Shown piece after piece: positions 39,432-48,224 of a DNA stretch of 64,000 nt. This stretch comes from Candidatus Poribacteria bacterium (GTDB lineage Bacteria; Poribacteria; WGA-4E; WGA-3G): positions 1 through 64,000 of the forward strand of contig JAAXGN010000078.1 in NCBI GenBank assembly GCA_012267415.1, written 5' to 3'. A model generated the notes under the pieces. That model made no database searches, had not been told where the DNA came from, and saw only the letters and a program-made list of their open reading frames with translations. The stretch's first letter is position 1. The number at the start of each line of letters is the position of its first letter. Position numbers and translations under genes: made by a program.

Positions 39432-40820
39432 ATGTTTGAGAGTTTATCTGACCGTTTACAAAGCACCTTTAAGAAGATAAAAGGTCAGGGAAAATTAACT
39501 GAGAAAAACATCTCTGATTCCCTGCGTGAGGTACGTCGCGCCTTCTTAGAAGCAGACGTAAACTATAAGGTCACCCGTGACTTTATAGAAAACATCAAGA
39601 CTCGCGCCCTTGGTCAGGAAGTGATGGGTAGTCTCACGCCTGAATTGCAGATTGCCAAGATCATACAAGAGGAACTGACCACACTGATGGGTACGGAATC
39701 TGAAAAGATTCAGATGGCACCAAGCGGCCCAACAGTTGTCATGTTAGCAGGTTTGCAAGGTGCTGGTAAAACAACAGTAGCCGCAAAGTTAGCACTCAAA
39801 TTTCGAAAAGATGGCCGCAACCCGATGCTCGTTGCGGCTGACGTTTATCGACCCGCTGCAATCAAGCAGCTACAGGTGCTGGGAGAACAAATTGATACTC
39901 CCGTCTTTGCACTCGGGACAGATGTATCACCCGTGGATATTGCGAAAAAATCCGTCCAAGATGCCATGAAACGGGGTTTTGATTGTATCATCATTGACAC
40001 GGCTGGCCGGCTACATATTGATGAAACACTCATGACAGAATTACAGTCTATTAAGAATGTTGTTGATCCGTCTGAAATCCTGCTTGTTGTTGATGCAATG
40101 ACAGGTCAGGATGCTGTCAATGTCGCTGAGAACTTCAATGCAGATTTAGACATTAGCGGTGTCATCTTAACAAAAATGGATGGTGACGCGCGTGGTGGCG
40201 CAGCACTTTCAATTCGATCTGTCACACAGAAGCCAATTAAGTTCATCGGCGTTGGTGAGAAGATTGATGCATCATCACTTGAGGAATTCCATCCAGAACG
40301 CATGGCATCGCGTATCATCGGACAAGGTGATTTCCAAACTTTGATGGAAAAGGCTGAAGCTGTTTTCAACGAAGACCAAGCACGCGAATTAGAACGAAAG
40401 TTAACTGAAAGAAAAGGATTAGACTTTAACGATTTCCTCACGCAACTTGAACAGATAAAAAACATGGGGCCCCTTGACCAATTGCTTGACCTTGTTCCGT
40501 TTAAAAGCCAATTACCAATGCAAGACATCAGTCCGGATGAAAGCAACTTAAAATATGCAAAGGCAATGATACAATCCATGACTCCTGCAGAACGACAGAA
40601 CCCATCAATATTAGACAGGAGCCGAAAAATACGGATATCTCAAGGCAGCGGCACTTCTGTCAATCAAGTAAATCAGTTAGTTTCACAACTACGCATGATG
40701 AACAACATGTTAAATCAGCAGGCATCATTTGGGATACCGCAAATCGGCAAGAAATTTATTGGGAGTTCACGACCTAAACGAAAAGCAAGAAAACCGAAAA
40801 AAAGGAAAAGACGTAGGTAA
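39432..40820 (+). CDS. ffh: Signal recognition particle GTPase
   Basis: SRP54 protein that binds signal sequences and SRP RNA and delivers ribosomes to FtsY. The 462 residues contain the N domain, the G domain with GLQGAGKTTVAAKLA, DTAGRLHIDETLM and TKMDGDARGG, and a methionine-rich M domain (FNDFLTQLEQIKNMGPLDQLL). A basic C-terminal tail ends in KRKRRR. It leads the usual ffh-rpsP-khpA-trmD-rplS translation operon. Confidence 0.95.
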   Translation: MFESLSDRLQSTFKKIKGQGKLTEKNISDSLREVRRAFLEADVNYKVTRDFIENIKTRALGQEVMGSLTPELQIAKIIQEELTTLMGTESEKIQMAPSGPTVVMLAGLQGAGKTTVAAKLALKFRKDGRNPMLVAADVYRPAAIKQLQVLGEQIDTPVFALGTDVSPVDIAKKSVQDAMKRGFDCIIIDTAGRLHIDETLMTELQSIKNVVDPSEILLVVDAMTGQDAVNVAENFNADLDISGVILTKMDGDARGGAALSIRSVTQKPIKFIGVGEKIDASSLEEFHPERMASRIIGQGDFQTLMEKAEAVFNEDQARELERKLTERKGLDFNDFLTQLEQIKNMGPLDQLLDLVPFKSQLPMQDISPDESNLKYAKAMIQSMTPAERQNPSILDRSRKIRISQGSGTSVNQVNQLVSQLRMMNNMLNQQASFGIPQIGKKFIGSSRPKRKARKPKKRKRRR

Positions 40821-40871
40821 ACATAGAATTGGATAGCAAACTTAAGATTGGTTATGACCAGGAGGTAATAT

Positions 40872-41252
40872 TTGGCAGTTAGAATTAGATTACAACGACT
40901 CGGCAGAAAGAAACGTCCCTTTTATAGGCTCGTCGCTGCCGATGCACGTGCACAGCGAGATGGTGTCTTTTTGGAACGACTTGGACATTACAACCCAATA
41001 TCGGAACCAGCGGATGTCGTTATTGACGAAGAAAAGGCAATGAAGTGGCTAAGATGGGGAGCTCAACCTACAGATACAGCTAAAAGATTGCTTTCACAGA
41101 AAGGCATCTGGAAGAAATTCACTTATGAAAAACTGGGAAAACCTTTACCTGAAGATGGAGAAGTTGAAACCGTTGATATAACTGAAAACGAAGTGACTGA
41201 ACTTGATGAGGTTCGCCTCATTGAGGAAGCATCCGAAGTAGAAGAAGAGTAG
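40872..41252 (+). CDS. rpsP: Ribosomal protein bS16
   Basis: Small-subunit ribosomal protein with [24 protein letters not shown] and the downstream [12 protein letters not shown]. The 126 residues exceed the usual 80-90 because of an acidic C-terminal tail after about residue 90. The start is TTG at 40872, positioned after AGGAGG by seven bases; no ATG is available at that site. Confidence 0.95.
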   Translation: MAVRIRLQRLGRKKRPFYRLVAADARAQRDGVFLERLGHYNPISEPADVVIDEEKAMKWLRWGAQPTDTAKRLLSQKGIWKKFTYEKLGKPLPEDGEVETVDITENEVTELDEVRLIEEASEVEEE

Positions 41253-41326
41253 TCTTTCAAACTCAGAAATGTTTCCTAATAAATCCATCCCTCATACTTT
41301 AATGGCACAACTACTGATAGATGGTT

Positions 41327-41578
41327 ATGTTCAAAGAACTGATTGAGTATATTGTAATTTCACTTGTTGACTATCCTGATGACGTGGTTGTCCGCGAAGT
41401 AACAGGTGAGAGAGTCGTAATCGTTGAATTGACTGTCTCTGAGGAAGATTTGGGAAAGATCATCGGTAGATACGGACGCACACTAAAAGCGATAAGAACC
41501 TTGTTGTATACCGCTGGCTTAAAAGCAGATAAGAAGGTTATCCTTGAACTCATAGAGGAACCGAGAGAAGAAGCATAG
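41327..41578 (+). CDS. khpA: KH-domain RNA-binding protein KhpA
   Basis: A single KH domain of 83 residues: FKELIEYIVISLVD, then the RNA-binding GxxG loop in IIGRYGRTLKAI. KhpA/YlqC proteins bind RNA with KhpB and influence cell size and translation. ATG 41327 matches the family start; ATG 41321 two codons earlier is possible. It sits in its usual slot after rpsP, but rimM, which normally follows, is missing. Confidence 0.9.
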   Translation: MFKELIEYIVISLVDYPDDVVVREVTGERVVIVELTVSEEDLGKIIGRYGRTLKAIRTLLYTAGLKADKKVILELIEEPREEA

Positions 41579-41597
41579 CGATTACAGGCAAATTAAC

Positions 41598-42329
41598 ATG
41601 AAAGTGGATGTGCTTGCACTGTTTCCAGAGATTATTGCACCCGCTTTGCATACGGGAATAATAAAACGTGTACAAGACCATGATAAACTAAACATAAATC
41701 TCTATAACCTTCGAGACTGGACCACAGATAGACATAGTACTGTAGACGACTATCCCTATGGTGGCGGTGCAGGGATGATACTCAAACCTGAACCGATCTT
41801 CGCAGCTGTCGCAGCGTTAAATCCCACATCAGACGCACAAATACTCTACTTGACTCCCCAAGGCATTCCGTTGACACAACCTCTCGTAGAAGCACTGTCT
41901 TTGGAAGCACATATTATTGTCTTGTGTGGAAGATACAAAGGGATAGATGAAAGGGTCAGAGATAAACTCGTAACGAAGGAAATATCAATAGGAGATTACG
42001 TACTAAGTGGTGGGGAAATACCAGCACTTGTCCTGATAGATGCAATTGCACGGGTTTTACCCGGAGCATTAGGAGACTATGAATCAGCACACGATGACTC
42101 ATTTAGTAAAGACTTACTGGATCATCCGCACTACACACGTCCCGCTGAATATGCGGGGATAAAAGTACCGGACGTGCTATTAACAGGACATCACGAGAAC
42201 ATAGAAAAATGGCGACATGCAGAAGCACTTAAAAGAACAGCACAACGTCGTCCTGATTTACTTGAAAACATTGAGTTAACAGATGAAGAAGTTGCCATCA
42301 TTGATGAATCAAAAGTAAATCAAAACTGA
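41598..42329 (+). CDS. trmD: tRNA (guanine-N1)-methyltransferase
   Basis: Methylates G37 of tRNAs to prevent frameshifting. The 243 residues match the family. Signatures are KVDVLALFPEIIAPALHTGI, the trefoil-knot cofactor site LCGRYKGIDERV and SIGDYVLSGGEIPALVLIDA. The C-terminal part carries HPHYTRPAEY. It begins 19 bases after khpA. Confidence 0.95.
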   Translation: MKVDVLALFPEIIAPALHTGIIKRVQDHDKLNINLYNLRDWTTDRHSTVDDYPYGGGAGMILKPEPIFAAVAALNPTSDAQILYLTPQGIPLTQPLVEALSLEAHIIVLCGRYKGIDERVRDKLVTKEISIGDYVLSGGEIPALVLIDAIARVLPGALGDYESAHDDSFSKDLLDHPHYTRPAEYAGIKVPDVLLTGHHENIEKWRHAEALKRTAQRRPDLLENIELTDEEVAIIDESKVNQN

Positions 42330-42380
42330 GTCAACGGCAAACGTATTCATTTTTTTTCATATTGAAAGGAGGAAGAGAAA

Positions 42381-42725
42381 GTGAATTTGATAGAATCTGT
42401 AGAAAATCAACATCTGAAATCTGACATTCCAGAGTTTGGACCGGGAGACGTTGTAAGAGTCAACACGCGTATCCGTGAAGGTCAGAAGGAACGTATACAG
42501 GCTTATGAAGGTACTGTTATACGACGTGCCCATGGTGGAACGCGTGAAACTTTTACTGTTAGAAGAGTCGCATTTGGTACCGGTAGCGAAAGGACATTCC
42601 CGCTACATTCACCAAATATAGAGAGCATCAGTGTCGTCAGATACGGTGCTGTCCGACGTGCAAAGTTATACTATTTAAGAGATCGTACAGGAAGATCAGC
42701 ACGTGTCAAGGAACGTAGAAGGTAG
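42381..42725 (+). CDS. rplS: Ribosomal protein bL19
   Basis: Large-subunit protein at the 30S-50S interface. The 114 residues include [20 protein letters not shown], the [15 protein letters not shown] segment and [18 protein letters not shown] near the end. The start is GTG at 42381 after a strong AGGAGG. Its last codons (GTAGAAGGTAG) fall in a 68-bp tandem duplication that also copies the start of rnhB. Confidence 0.95.
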   Translation: MNLIESVENQHLKSDIPEFGPGDVVRVNTRIREGQKERIQAYEGTVIRRAHGGTRETFTVRRVAFGTGSERTFPLHSPNIESISVVRYGAVRRAKLYYLRDRTGRSARVKERRR

Positions 42726-42810
42726 TTCATGAATGCCTATGATCTTAATAGTAGTAGGCACACTCCGTTGTGCCGTTCTTGCGTAGAAGATAGTCCATGA
42801 ATGCCTATGA
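42714..42810. repeat. 68-bp-period duplication flanking a GGCACAC palindrome
   Basis: A 29-base segment (CGTAGAAGGTAGTTCATGAA followed by TGCCTATGA) occurs at 42714-42742 and again at 42782-42810 with two mismatches. Between them lies a copy of the GTAGTAGGCACAC/TGTGCCGT element. The duplicated part covers the end of rplS and the ATG plus first codons of rnhB. Confidence 0.88.
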
Positions 42811-43387
42811 ACGCTCATGTAGAGAGAAAGGCTATAATAATATAGCTGGAATCGACGAAGCGGGGCGAGGTGCTTTAGCCGGTCCCGTTGTTGCAGCTGC
42901 TGTCATTCTTCCAGCTGATTGTCATATTGCTGGCATAGACGACTCCAAAAAACTCACATCTAACCACCGTTCAAAGTTGTATGAAGAAATCAGTGACATC
43001 GCAATCTCTGTAGGTATCAGTACCATAGACAATTCGCAGATTGAACAACTCAATATCCTACAAGCCTCACTTCGCGCAATGGCGTTTGCAGTAGAAGAAT
43101 TGACAATAAGACCAGATTATCTGCTTGTTGATGGCAACAGATATCCGGACATTAATATTGCAGGTCAAGCAATCATAAAGGGTGATAGTCTAAGTGTATC
43201 CATCGCAGCAGCATCAATAATGGCAAAAGTCACACGCGATAGATTGATGATTGCGTTTGATAGAACATATCCGAACTACGGGTTTAAAGATCATAAAGGC
43301 TATCCTACAAAACAGCATCGACAAGCAATAGCAGAACACGGACCATCTGATATACATAGAAAAACCTTTAGGTTGTTATCTGAATAA
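42797..43387 (+). CDS. rnhB: Ribonuclease HII
   Basis: Cleaves RNA in RNA-DNA hybrids, including single misincorporated ribonucleotides. The 196 residues contain GIDEAGRGALAGPVVAAAV (catalytic DE), DDSKKLTSNHR, LLVDGNRYPD and SIIAAASIMAKVTRDR in family order, then DHKGYPTKQH. The ATG 42797 lies in the second copy of the 68-bp duplication; a first, out-of-use copy of the start lies at 42729. Confidence 0.93.
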   Translation: MNAYERSCREKGYNNIAGIDEAGRGALAGPVVAAAVILPADCHIAGIDDSKKLTSNHRSKLYEEISDIAISVGISTIDNSQIEQLNILQASLRAMAFAVEELTIRPDYLLVDGNRYPDINIAGQAIIKGDSLSVSIAAASIMAKVTRDRLMIAFDRTYPNYGFKDHKGYPTKQHRQAIAEHGPSDIHRKTFRLLSE

Positions 43388-43403
43388 TGTGAGTTTGATA
43401 AAT

Positions 43404-43459
43404 GTAGCGCAAACTTTCCAGTTTGCGAAGATGTGCCACAAACTGAAAGTTTGTGCTAC
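43404..43459. repeat. Cruciform-type palindrome, copy 1 (GTAGCGCAAAC family)
   Basis: GTAGCGCAAACTTTCCAGTT pairs with a right arm ending in GTTTGTGCTAC, and each arm is itself nearly palindromic. Related copies lie at 51204-51259 and 58936-58990. Confidence 0.82.
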
Positions 43460-43470
43460 GAGATAAACAC

Positions 43471-43845
43471 ATGCAACGGTCACTTCAAGATATAGCAAGA
43501 ATCGGTGAAACATTCGCTGCTGAGCATTTAAAAGCACAGGGATATCAGATTCTTACGCAAAACTACCGTTACAAACGTGGGGAAATAGACCTAATCGCTA
43601 AACAAGAAAAGAGAATCGTTTTTGTTGAAGTGAAGACCCGTCGTAATATAAAGTATGGTTTACCTCAGCATGCAGTAACAACGCAGAAGCAACGACAAAT
43701 CTCAAAAATCGCATTAGCGTATTTACAATCAAAAAACTTACTGGACACACCTTGTCGTTTTGATGTCATTGCAATTTACTTGTCTCCTCAACTTGAATTA
43801 GTAAAACTTGTGCAAATAGAAAGTGCCTTTGATTATGTACATTAA
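43471..43845 (+). CDS. YraN/UPF0102 family nuclease-like protein
   Basis: A 124-residue protein of the UPF0102 family, with an endonuclease-like fold. Motifs are GETFAAEHLKAQGYQILTQN, RGEIDLIAKQEKRIVFVEVKTR (Glu/Asp and ExK acids) and RFDVIAIY. The cellular substrate of the family is not known. ATG 43471 is preferred; the upstream GTG at 43453 is part of the palindrome. It often follows rnhB, as here. Confidence 0.88.
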   Translation: MQRSLQDIARIGETFAAEHLKAQGYQILTQNYRYKRGEIDLIAKQEKRIVFVEVKTRRNIKYGLPQHAVTTQKQRQISKIALAYLQSKNLLDTPCRFDVIAIYLSPQLELVKLVQIESAFDYVH

Positions 43846-43871
43846 AATCTAATAGACTGTCTGCTCGGACA

Positions 43872-43896
43872 TTTGTAGGTCGGGTAGAACAACAAA
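43872..43896. repeat. GTAGGTCGGG repeat
   Basis: TTTGTAGGTCGGGTAGAAC followed by AACAAA, with matching ends TTTGT/ACAAA. The same core occurs at 57449 and, inverted, at 57851. Confidence 0.5.
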
Positions 43897-43916
43897 TGAG
43901 GATTTAACAAAGCACT

Positions 43917-44600
43917 ATGCAGGCAATCATACTCTGCGGTGGATTATCTACCAGACTTGGTAAAACGACAGAAAAACTTCCGAAGATACTCCTAAAAATC
44001 GGGACACGTACAGTCTTAGAATGGCAGCTATCACTTTTAGCTGAAGCAGGTGTTAAAGATGTAATCCTTGCAACCGGACATCTCCATGATGTATTATATG
44101 AACATGTGGGGGAAACGTACGAGGGTTTAAAGATAAAATATGCCAGAGAGGAAGAAAGACTTGGTACGGGTGGTGCAATCAAAAATGCTCTAAGCTTCGT
44201 GATTGAGTTCCCACTATTTGTTTTGCATGGTGACATATTGTTGAAAGGTGTATCTTTACGAGATATGTTTACACACCTTCGTCCTGAAATGGACGGATTA
44301 CTACTCGGTGTTTCTGTGCCTGACTTGACTTCCTATGGTGAAATAGTCGCTGATTCAGAGGGACACATCACTGCTTTCAAGGAGAAACAGCAGGAAGCAA
44401 AATCGGGTATTGCAAATGCAGCTGTCTTTCTGTTCAATCGTTCTATCACGAAGTACTTTCCACAGAAAAAGGTTTTCTCGATTGAAAAAGAGGTATTTCC
44501 TTACGCAAGAAAACTCTATGTCTACAAAGTATCGGCAGAATGGATTGACATCGGTGTTCCAGAACGATTAGAATATGCCAGAAAGCATTTTGTGGAATAG
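43917..44600 (+). CDS. Sugar-phosphate nucleotidyltransferase
   Basis: NTP-transferase-fold enzyme of 227 residues that activates a sugar phosphate with a nucleotide. It carries the nucleotide loop LCGGLSTRLGKTTEKLPKIL, the metal Asp in LHGDILLKG, and WIDIGVPERLEYA at the end. The short single-domain form resembles mannose-1-phosphate or heptose-1-phosphate guanylyltransferases; the actual sugar cannot be read from the sequence. No glycan operon surrounds it. Confidence 0.82.
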   Translation: MQAIILCGGLSTRLGKTTEKLPKILLKIGTRTVLEWQLSLLAEAGVKDVILATGHLHDVLYEHVGETYEGLKIKYAREEERLGTGGAIKNALSFVIEFPLFVLHGDILLKGVSLRDMFTHLRPEMDGLLLGVSVPDLTSYGEIVADSEGHITAFKEKQQEAKSGIANAAVFLFNRSITKYFPQKKVFSIEKEVFPYARKLYVYKVSAEWIDIGVPERLEYARKHFVE

Positions 44601-44695
44601 TCTATTGGTAACGAAACATCACATTTATCGTAAAATTGTTTAAGCAGAGAGTGTTTTTGTTCACTATCAAGAGTCTGTATACATTGGAGGCACTT

Positions 44696-45523
44696 ATGCC
44701 AATATTTAGTAAAGAAGACTTAGAATATTGGGAAGAACATGGATACGTCGTTGTCCGTGAAGCAGTACCAGTTGAAAATTGTCGTGCAGCGGAACGAGCT
44801 GTATGGGACTTTCTGGAAATGGATGGAGACAATCCAGATAGTTGGTATCCTGAAGATCCACCCAGACGCGGGATCATGGTTGAGATATATCAACACCAAG
44901 CGTTGTGGGATAATCGTCAATATCCGAGAGTGCATCAGGCATTCACGGAAATATGGGGGACAGATAGGCTATGGGTGAGTTTCGACCGCGCCAGTATGAA
45001 CCCACCTGAACGCGATAATTGGAAATTTCCCGGTCCATACCTGCATTGGGATATGTCGTTAGATGATATGCCGGTCAGACTAAAGGTGCAAGGCGTTCTC
45101 TATCTTGCTGATACCCCTTCTAATCAAGGCGCATTCACCTGTATCCCAGGTTTCCATAAGAAACTCGAACAGTGGTTGAAAGACCTCCCTTCTGATACGG
45201 ATCCAAGACGTGTTATCCGAGAATACCAAGACCAAGCGGTTCCTATCGCAGGAGAAGCAGGGGATCTGGTAATTTGGCATAGTGCCTTACCGCACGGTAG
45301 CAGTCCAAACTCCGCCGAACGTCCGCGTATGGCGCAATACATTACAATGTCACCCGCTCCCAATGAGGGAAAGAACACAAACGAACATCGTGTCACTGGA
45401 TGGCGGGAACGTCTAACAGGATTGGGGAAAAACCAGAAAGAGAAAGAACATCATCAAGGCAAGACTGCTGATTTAACGCCTTTAGGGAAGAAACTGCTTG
45501 GACTTGAACCTTGGGCAGCTTAG
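44696..45523 (+). CDS. Phytanoyl-CoA dioxygenase (PhyH) family protein
   Basis: Fe(II)/2-oxoglutarate-dependent oxygenase fold, 275 residues. The iron site is visible as HWD (His117, Asp119) in GPYLHWDMSLDD, and the distal His in LVIWHSALPHGSSPN (about 195-200) with an Arg some ten residues on. The N-terminus begins EDLEYWEEHGYVVV. ATG 44696 has GGAGG five bases upstream; the frame is open to 44636 but without support. The substrate is unknown; PhyH paralogs are abundant in poribacterial-type genomes (inference). Confidence 0.85.
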   Translation: MPIFSKEDLEYWEEHGYVVVREAVPVENCRAAERAVWDFLEMDGDNPDSWYPEDPPRRGIMVEIYQHQALWDNRQYPRVHQAFTEIWGTDRLWVSFDRASMNPPERDNWKFPGPYLHWDMSLDDMPVRLKVQGVLYLADTPSNQGAFTCIPGFHKKLEQWLKDLPSDTDPRRVIREYQDQAVPIAGEAGDLVIWHSALPHGSSPNSAERPRMAQYITMSPAPNEGKNTNEHRVTGWRERLTGLGKNQKEKEHHQGKTADLTPLGKKLLGLEPWAA

Positions 45524-45540
45524 AAACACACAATGTTTGC

Positions 45541-45698
45541 AGGCGGGTTAAATGAAGATTAAGATTTAAATTGGGTAATATCTTGACGGGCAATGAATTG
45601 CCCGCCCGTTTAATTCAGAATACCAAACGGTATTCTGACAGGCAATTCATTGCCCGTTCATTACCCAAACGATTTTTTAATCTTCATACAACCCGCCT
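45541..45698. repeat. MITE-like inverted repeat, long copy, before cydA
   Basis: Outer ends AGGCGGGTT/AACCCGCCT enclose TGAAGATTAAGATTTAAATT and its inverted partner ending TTTTTTAATCTTCA. Inside are two inverted copies of the GGGCAATGAATTGCCC type. A shortened copy lies at 31070-31151 and a partial one at 55546-55601. It lies between the PhyH gene and cydA and could form a long hairpin. Confidence 0.82.
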
Positions 45699-45723
45699 AT
45701 TCTGTTATCATAGAGGAAAGAAC

Positions 45724-47016
45724 ATGGAAGACCTATTGGCAGCCCGCGCGCAGATGGCAATGTCTCTTGCATTCCACATTATCTTCGCTTCTATCGGTAT
45801 CGCAATGCCTCTGTTAATGGTTATTGCTGAAGGACTATGGCTAAAGACAAGGGATGAAACCTATCTCACACTTGCTAAGAAATGGTCTAAAGGTACTGCT
45901 ATCATGTTTGCGGTTGGTGCAGTATCTGGGACCGTCCTCTCATTTGAACTCGGTTTACTGTGGCCAACTTTCATGGCACATGCGGGACCCGTAATTGGCA
46001 TGCCGTTCTCTTTAGAGGGACTGGCATTCTTTATAGAAGCGATCTTCTTAGGTATTTATCTATACGGTTGGAAACGGGTTCCAGAAAAAGTCCATTGGTT
46101 GGCGGGTATGATGGTGTTGTTAGGTGGGATGTGTTCCGGTATCTTTGTCGTTACAGCAAATGCTTGGATGAACACACCTGCAGGATTTACGTTTGAGAAC
46201 GGTGAATTTACGAATATTGACCCCATCGCTGCGATGCTAAATCCATCATCATTCACACAAGCACTGCACATGACATTAGCCGCGTTTCTTGCGGTGGGAT
46301 TCGCTGTTGCTGGTATTCACGCCTATTTCCTGAGACGCGATCCAGAAAACCCTTTCCATAGAAAAGCGTTCGCGATTGCCTTGAGTGTCGGTGCTGTCGT
46401 TTCAATACTACAGCCTATTTCAGGTGATATAAGTGCAAAACGACTTGCCAAACATCAACCTATCAAACTTGCTGCCATGGAGGGACAGTGGGAAACTGAA
46501 CGTGGTGCCCCCTTACGTATAGGCGGGATACCGGATGAGGAAGCAGAAGTGACACGATATGCCATTGAAATACCCAAGGCACTCAGTTTTTTAGCACATT
46601 CTGATTTCAACGCAGAAATTATGGGACTCAAGGATGTACCACCCGAAAACCGTCCCCCTGTCGCTATCGTACATTTCGCCTTTCAGATCATGGTTGCTTG
46701 TGGATTGGTAATGATGGTCGCAGGTATTCTCGGTGGATGGTTAGCTTGGAGACGCAAAGGATTACCCACAAACAACTGGTATCTCAAGTTCGTTACAGTA
46801 TGCACGCCGCTTGGATTTATCGCGATAGAAGCGGGATGGACGGTAACTGAAGTCGGCAGACAACCGTGGGTCGTTTACGGTTACATGCGCACGGCAGATG
46901 CTGTGACATCCATGCCAAATCTCATTGTGCCATTCTTATGCTTCACAGTATTATACATCTTCCTCTCAATCATTGTTGTAATTCTATTAAGACGTATAAT
47001 CTTCAAAGGATTGTAA
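45724..47016 (+). CDS. cydA: Cytochrome bd quinol oxidase subunit I (orphan)
   Basis: Haem-bearing subunit of a cytochrome bd-type terminal oxidase, 430 residues with about nine helices. Visible are RAQMAMSLAFHIIFASIGIAMP (split here as the first helix with its haem His), the quinol-loop Lys and Glu in QPIKLAAMEGQWET, and the signature GWTVTEVGRQPWVVYG. The quinol loop is short. The start is ATG 45724 with AGGAAAG upstream; the open frame reaches back to 45571, but that part is encoded by the repeat. No cydB follows. Confidence 0.88.
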   Translation: MEDLLAARAQMAMSLAFHIIFASIGIAMPLLMVIAEGLWLKTRDETYLTLAKKWSKGTAIMFAVGAVSGTVLSFELGLLWPTFMAHAGPVIGMPFSLEGLAFFIEAIFLGIYLYGWKRVPEKVHWLAGMMVLLGGMCSGIFVVTANAWMNTPAGFTFENGEFTNIDPIAAMLNPSSFTQALHMTLAAFLAVGFAVAGIHAYFLRRDPENPFHRKAFAIALSVGAVVSILQPISGDISAKRLAKHQPIKLAAMEGQWETERGAPLRIGGIPDEEAEVTRYAIEIPKALSFLAHSDFNAEIMGLKDVPPENRPPVAIVHFAFQIMVACGLVMMVAGILGGWLAWRRKGLPTNNWYLKFVTVCTPLGFIAIEAGWTVTEVGRQPWVVYGYMRTADAVTSMPNLIVPFLCFTVLYIFLSIIVVILLRRIIFKGL

Positions 47017-47037
47017 TACCATTTCCTATAAATATAT

Positions 47038-47052
47038 CGTCCCTACGGGACT
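47038..47052. repeat. GTCCCTACGGGACT palindrome
   Basis: CGTCCCTACGGGACTGAAG downstream of cydA. It is one of at least six copies in the window (also 57523, 57571, 57621, 57672 and 62194). Confidence 0.75.
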
Positions 47053-47128
47053 GAAGAGGTTATCTGCATGGGAAAAATCCTTTAGTTTACATCTATAGAT
47101 ACAACGAAGCTAAACTCGACAGGATAGA

Positions 47129-48154
47129 CTACGCCGCAGCAGCATATTCTTCATTTGCTCTTTTCACAAGCGCGTTCATATAAGCAATCGTATATGCGGT
47201 ACCGACACGATGGTCACCTGCCATACTGGGGATATGGTCTGGTATCATCACACCGTTGAAATCTACTTCACGTAAGACTTTAGCGACTTCATACATATCC
47301 TGATAACCGTTATCTACGAATGTTTCTACGAAGTGTGGTAGTGGTTTGTCAACATTACGAAAATGTACCTTGAAGATTTTATTTCTCTCACCGAAATAGC
47401 GGATAGACTCAAGTACATCTTTTCCCATTAAGTCCCCACCTTCTAACCAGCATCCGACACAGAAGCACATGCCAACGTTCGGACTGTCAGCAATTTCAAG
47501 CGCACGTTTATATCCTTCAAAACTACTGAAAATACATCTGGGTATACCAGCGAGGTTCAGTGCCGGTGGGTCATCAGGATGGATACCGATCATCACGCCT
47601 GCTTCTTCTGCAACAGGTGCAGCTTGTTTGATGAAATAGGTATAGTTGTCCCAAATTTCCTTTTCAGAAAACTCGCGTCCATGTGATAATGGTATCTTAT
47701 ACCTGTTGCCACCCCAATGTCCTTCTTCTGCCTTCTTAAGATTGAATGCGCGTGCACTTGCACCACCCCGAGTTGTCTCGCGTTCAGTACTCCAAATACC
47801 GTTTCCCATGTGTGCATACGTTGTATAGGGGATACCTGCTCTGCCGAGGTCGCGTATGTACGTCTTATACTGTTCAATCTTGGCATCACGGTTTTCTAAG
47901 TTAAGGACGATACCATCTTGGTTATGTACATCACTGTTGCCAAACCCGTATATTTTCAAACCTGCGTTTTCGAATATCTCTCGGCGACTCATAAAATAGT
48001 CGTAGTTCGCGTTTGCACCATTCGTCCATAGAACGACGTACTCAACATCCATCTGTCTTGCAAATGCTAAGTCAGCCTCACTCGGTTCAGGGGACATCTG
48101 TGCTGTAACCTTCATACCAGGTGCAATATTATCCAGTGGATTATTCTTTGCCAT
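47129..48154 (-). CDS. Mannonate dehydratase-like TIM-barrel protein
   Basis: A 341-residue TIM barrel related to UxuA mannonate dehydratase and xylose isomerase-like enzymes. Typical stretches are VMIGIHPDDPPALNLAGIPR, KIFKVHFRNVDKPLPHF and GVMIPDHIPSMAGDHRVG, which supply metal-binding His, Cys and Asp residues. UxuA removes water from D-mannonate in uronate breakdown. ATG 48154 has GGAGA upstream; an open frame to 48208 adds non-family residues. It is 70 bases downstream of the sulfatase gene, fitting polysaccharide catabolism. Confidence 0.78.
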   Translation of the reverse strand: MAKNNPLDNIAPGMKVTAQMSPEPSEADLAFARQMDVEYVVLWTNGANANYDYFMSRREIFENAGLKIYGFGNSDVHNQDGIVLNLENRDAKIEQYKTYIRDLGRAGIPYTTYAHMGNGIWSTERETTRGGASARAFNLKKAEEGHWGGNRYKIPLSHGREFSEKEIWDNYTYFIKQAAPVAEEAGVMIGIHPDDPPALNLAGIPRCIFSSFEGYKRALEIADSPNVGMCFCVGCWLEGGDLMGKDVLESIRYFGERNKIFKVHFRNVDKPLPHFVETFVDNGYQDMYEVAKVLREVDFNGVMIPDHIPSMAGDHRVGTAYTIAYMNALVKRANEEYAAAA

Positions 48155-48224
48155 TTTGTGTCTCCTGTCAATTTCGGTTGAATGTGCTAAGCAAAGACTT
48201 CTTAGCACATTCTCATATTATAAT

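Noticed and set aside
45571..45723. N-terminal extension of CydA
   Set aside because: The 51 extra codons are encoded by the MITE-like repeat, and the family start with a good ribosome site is at 45724.
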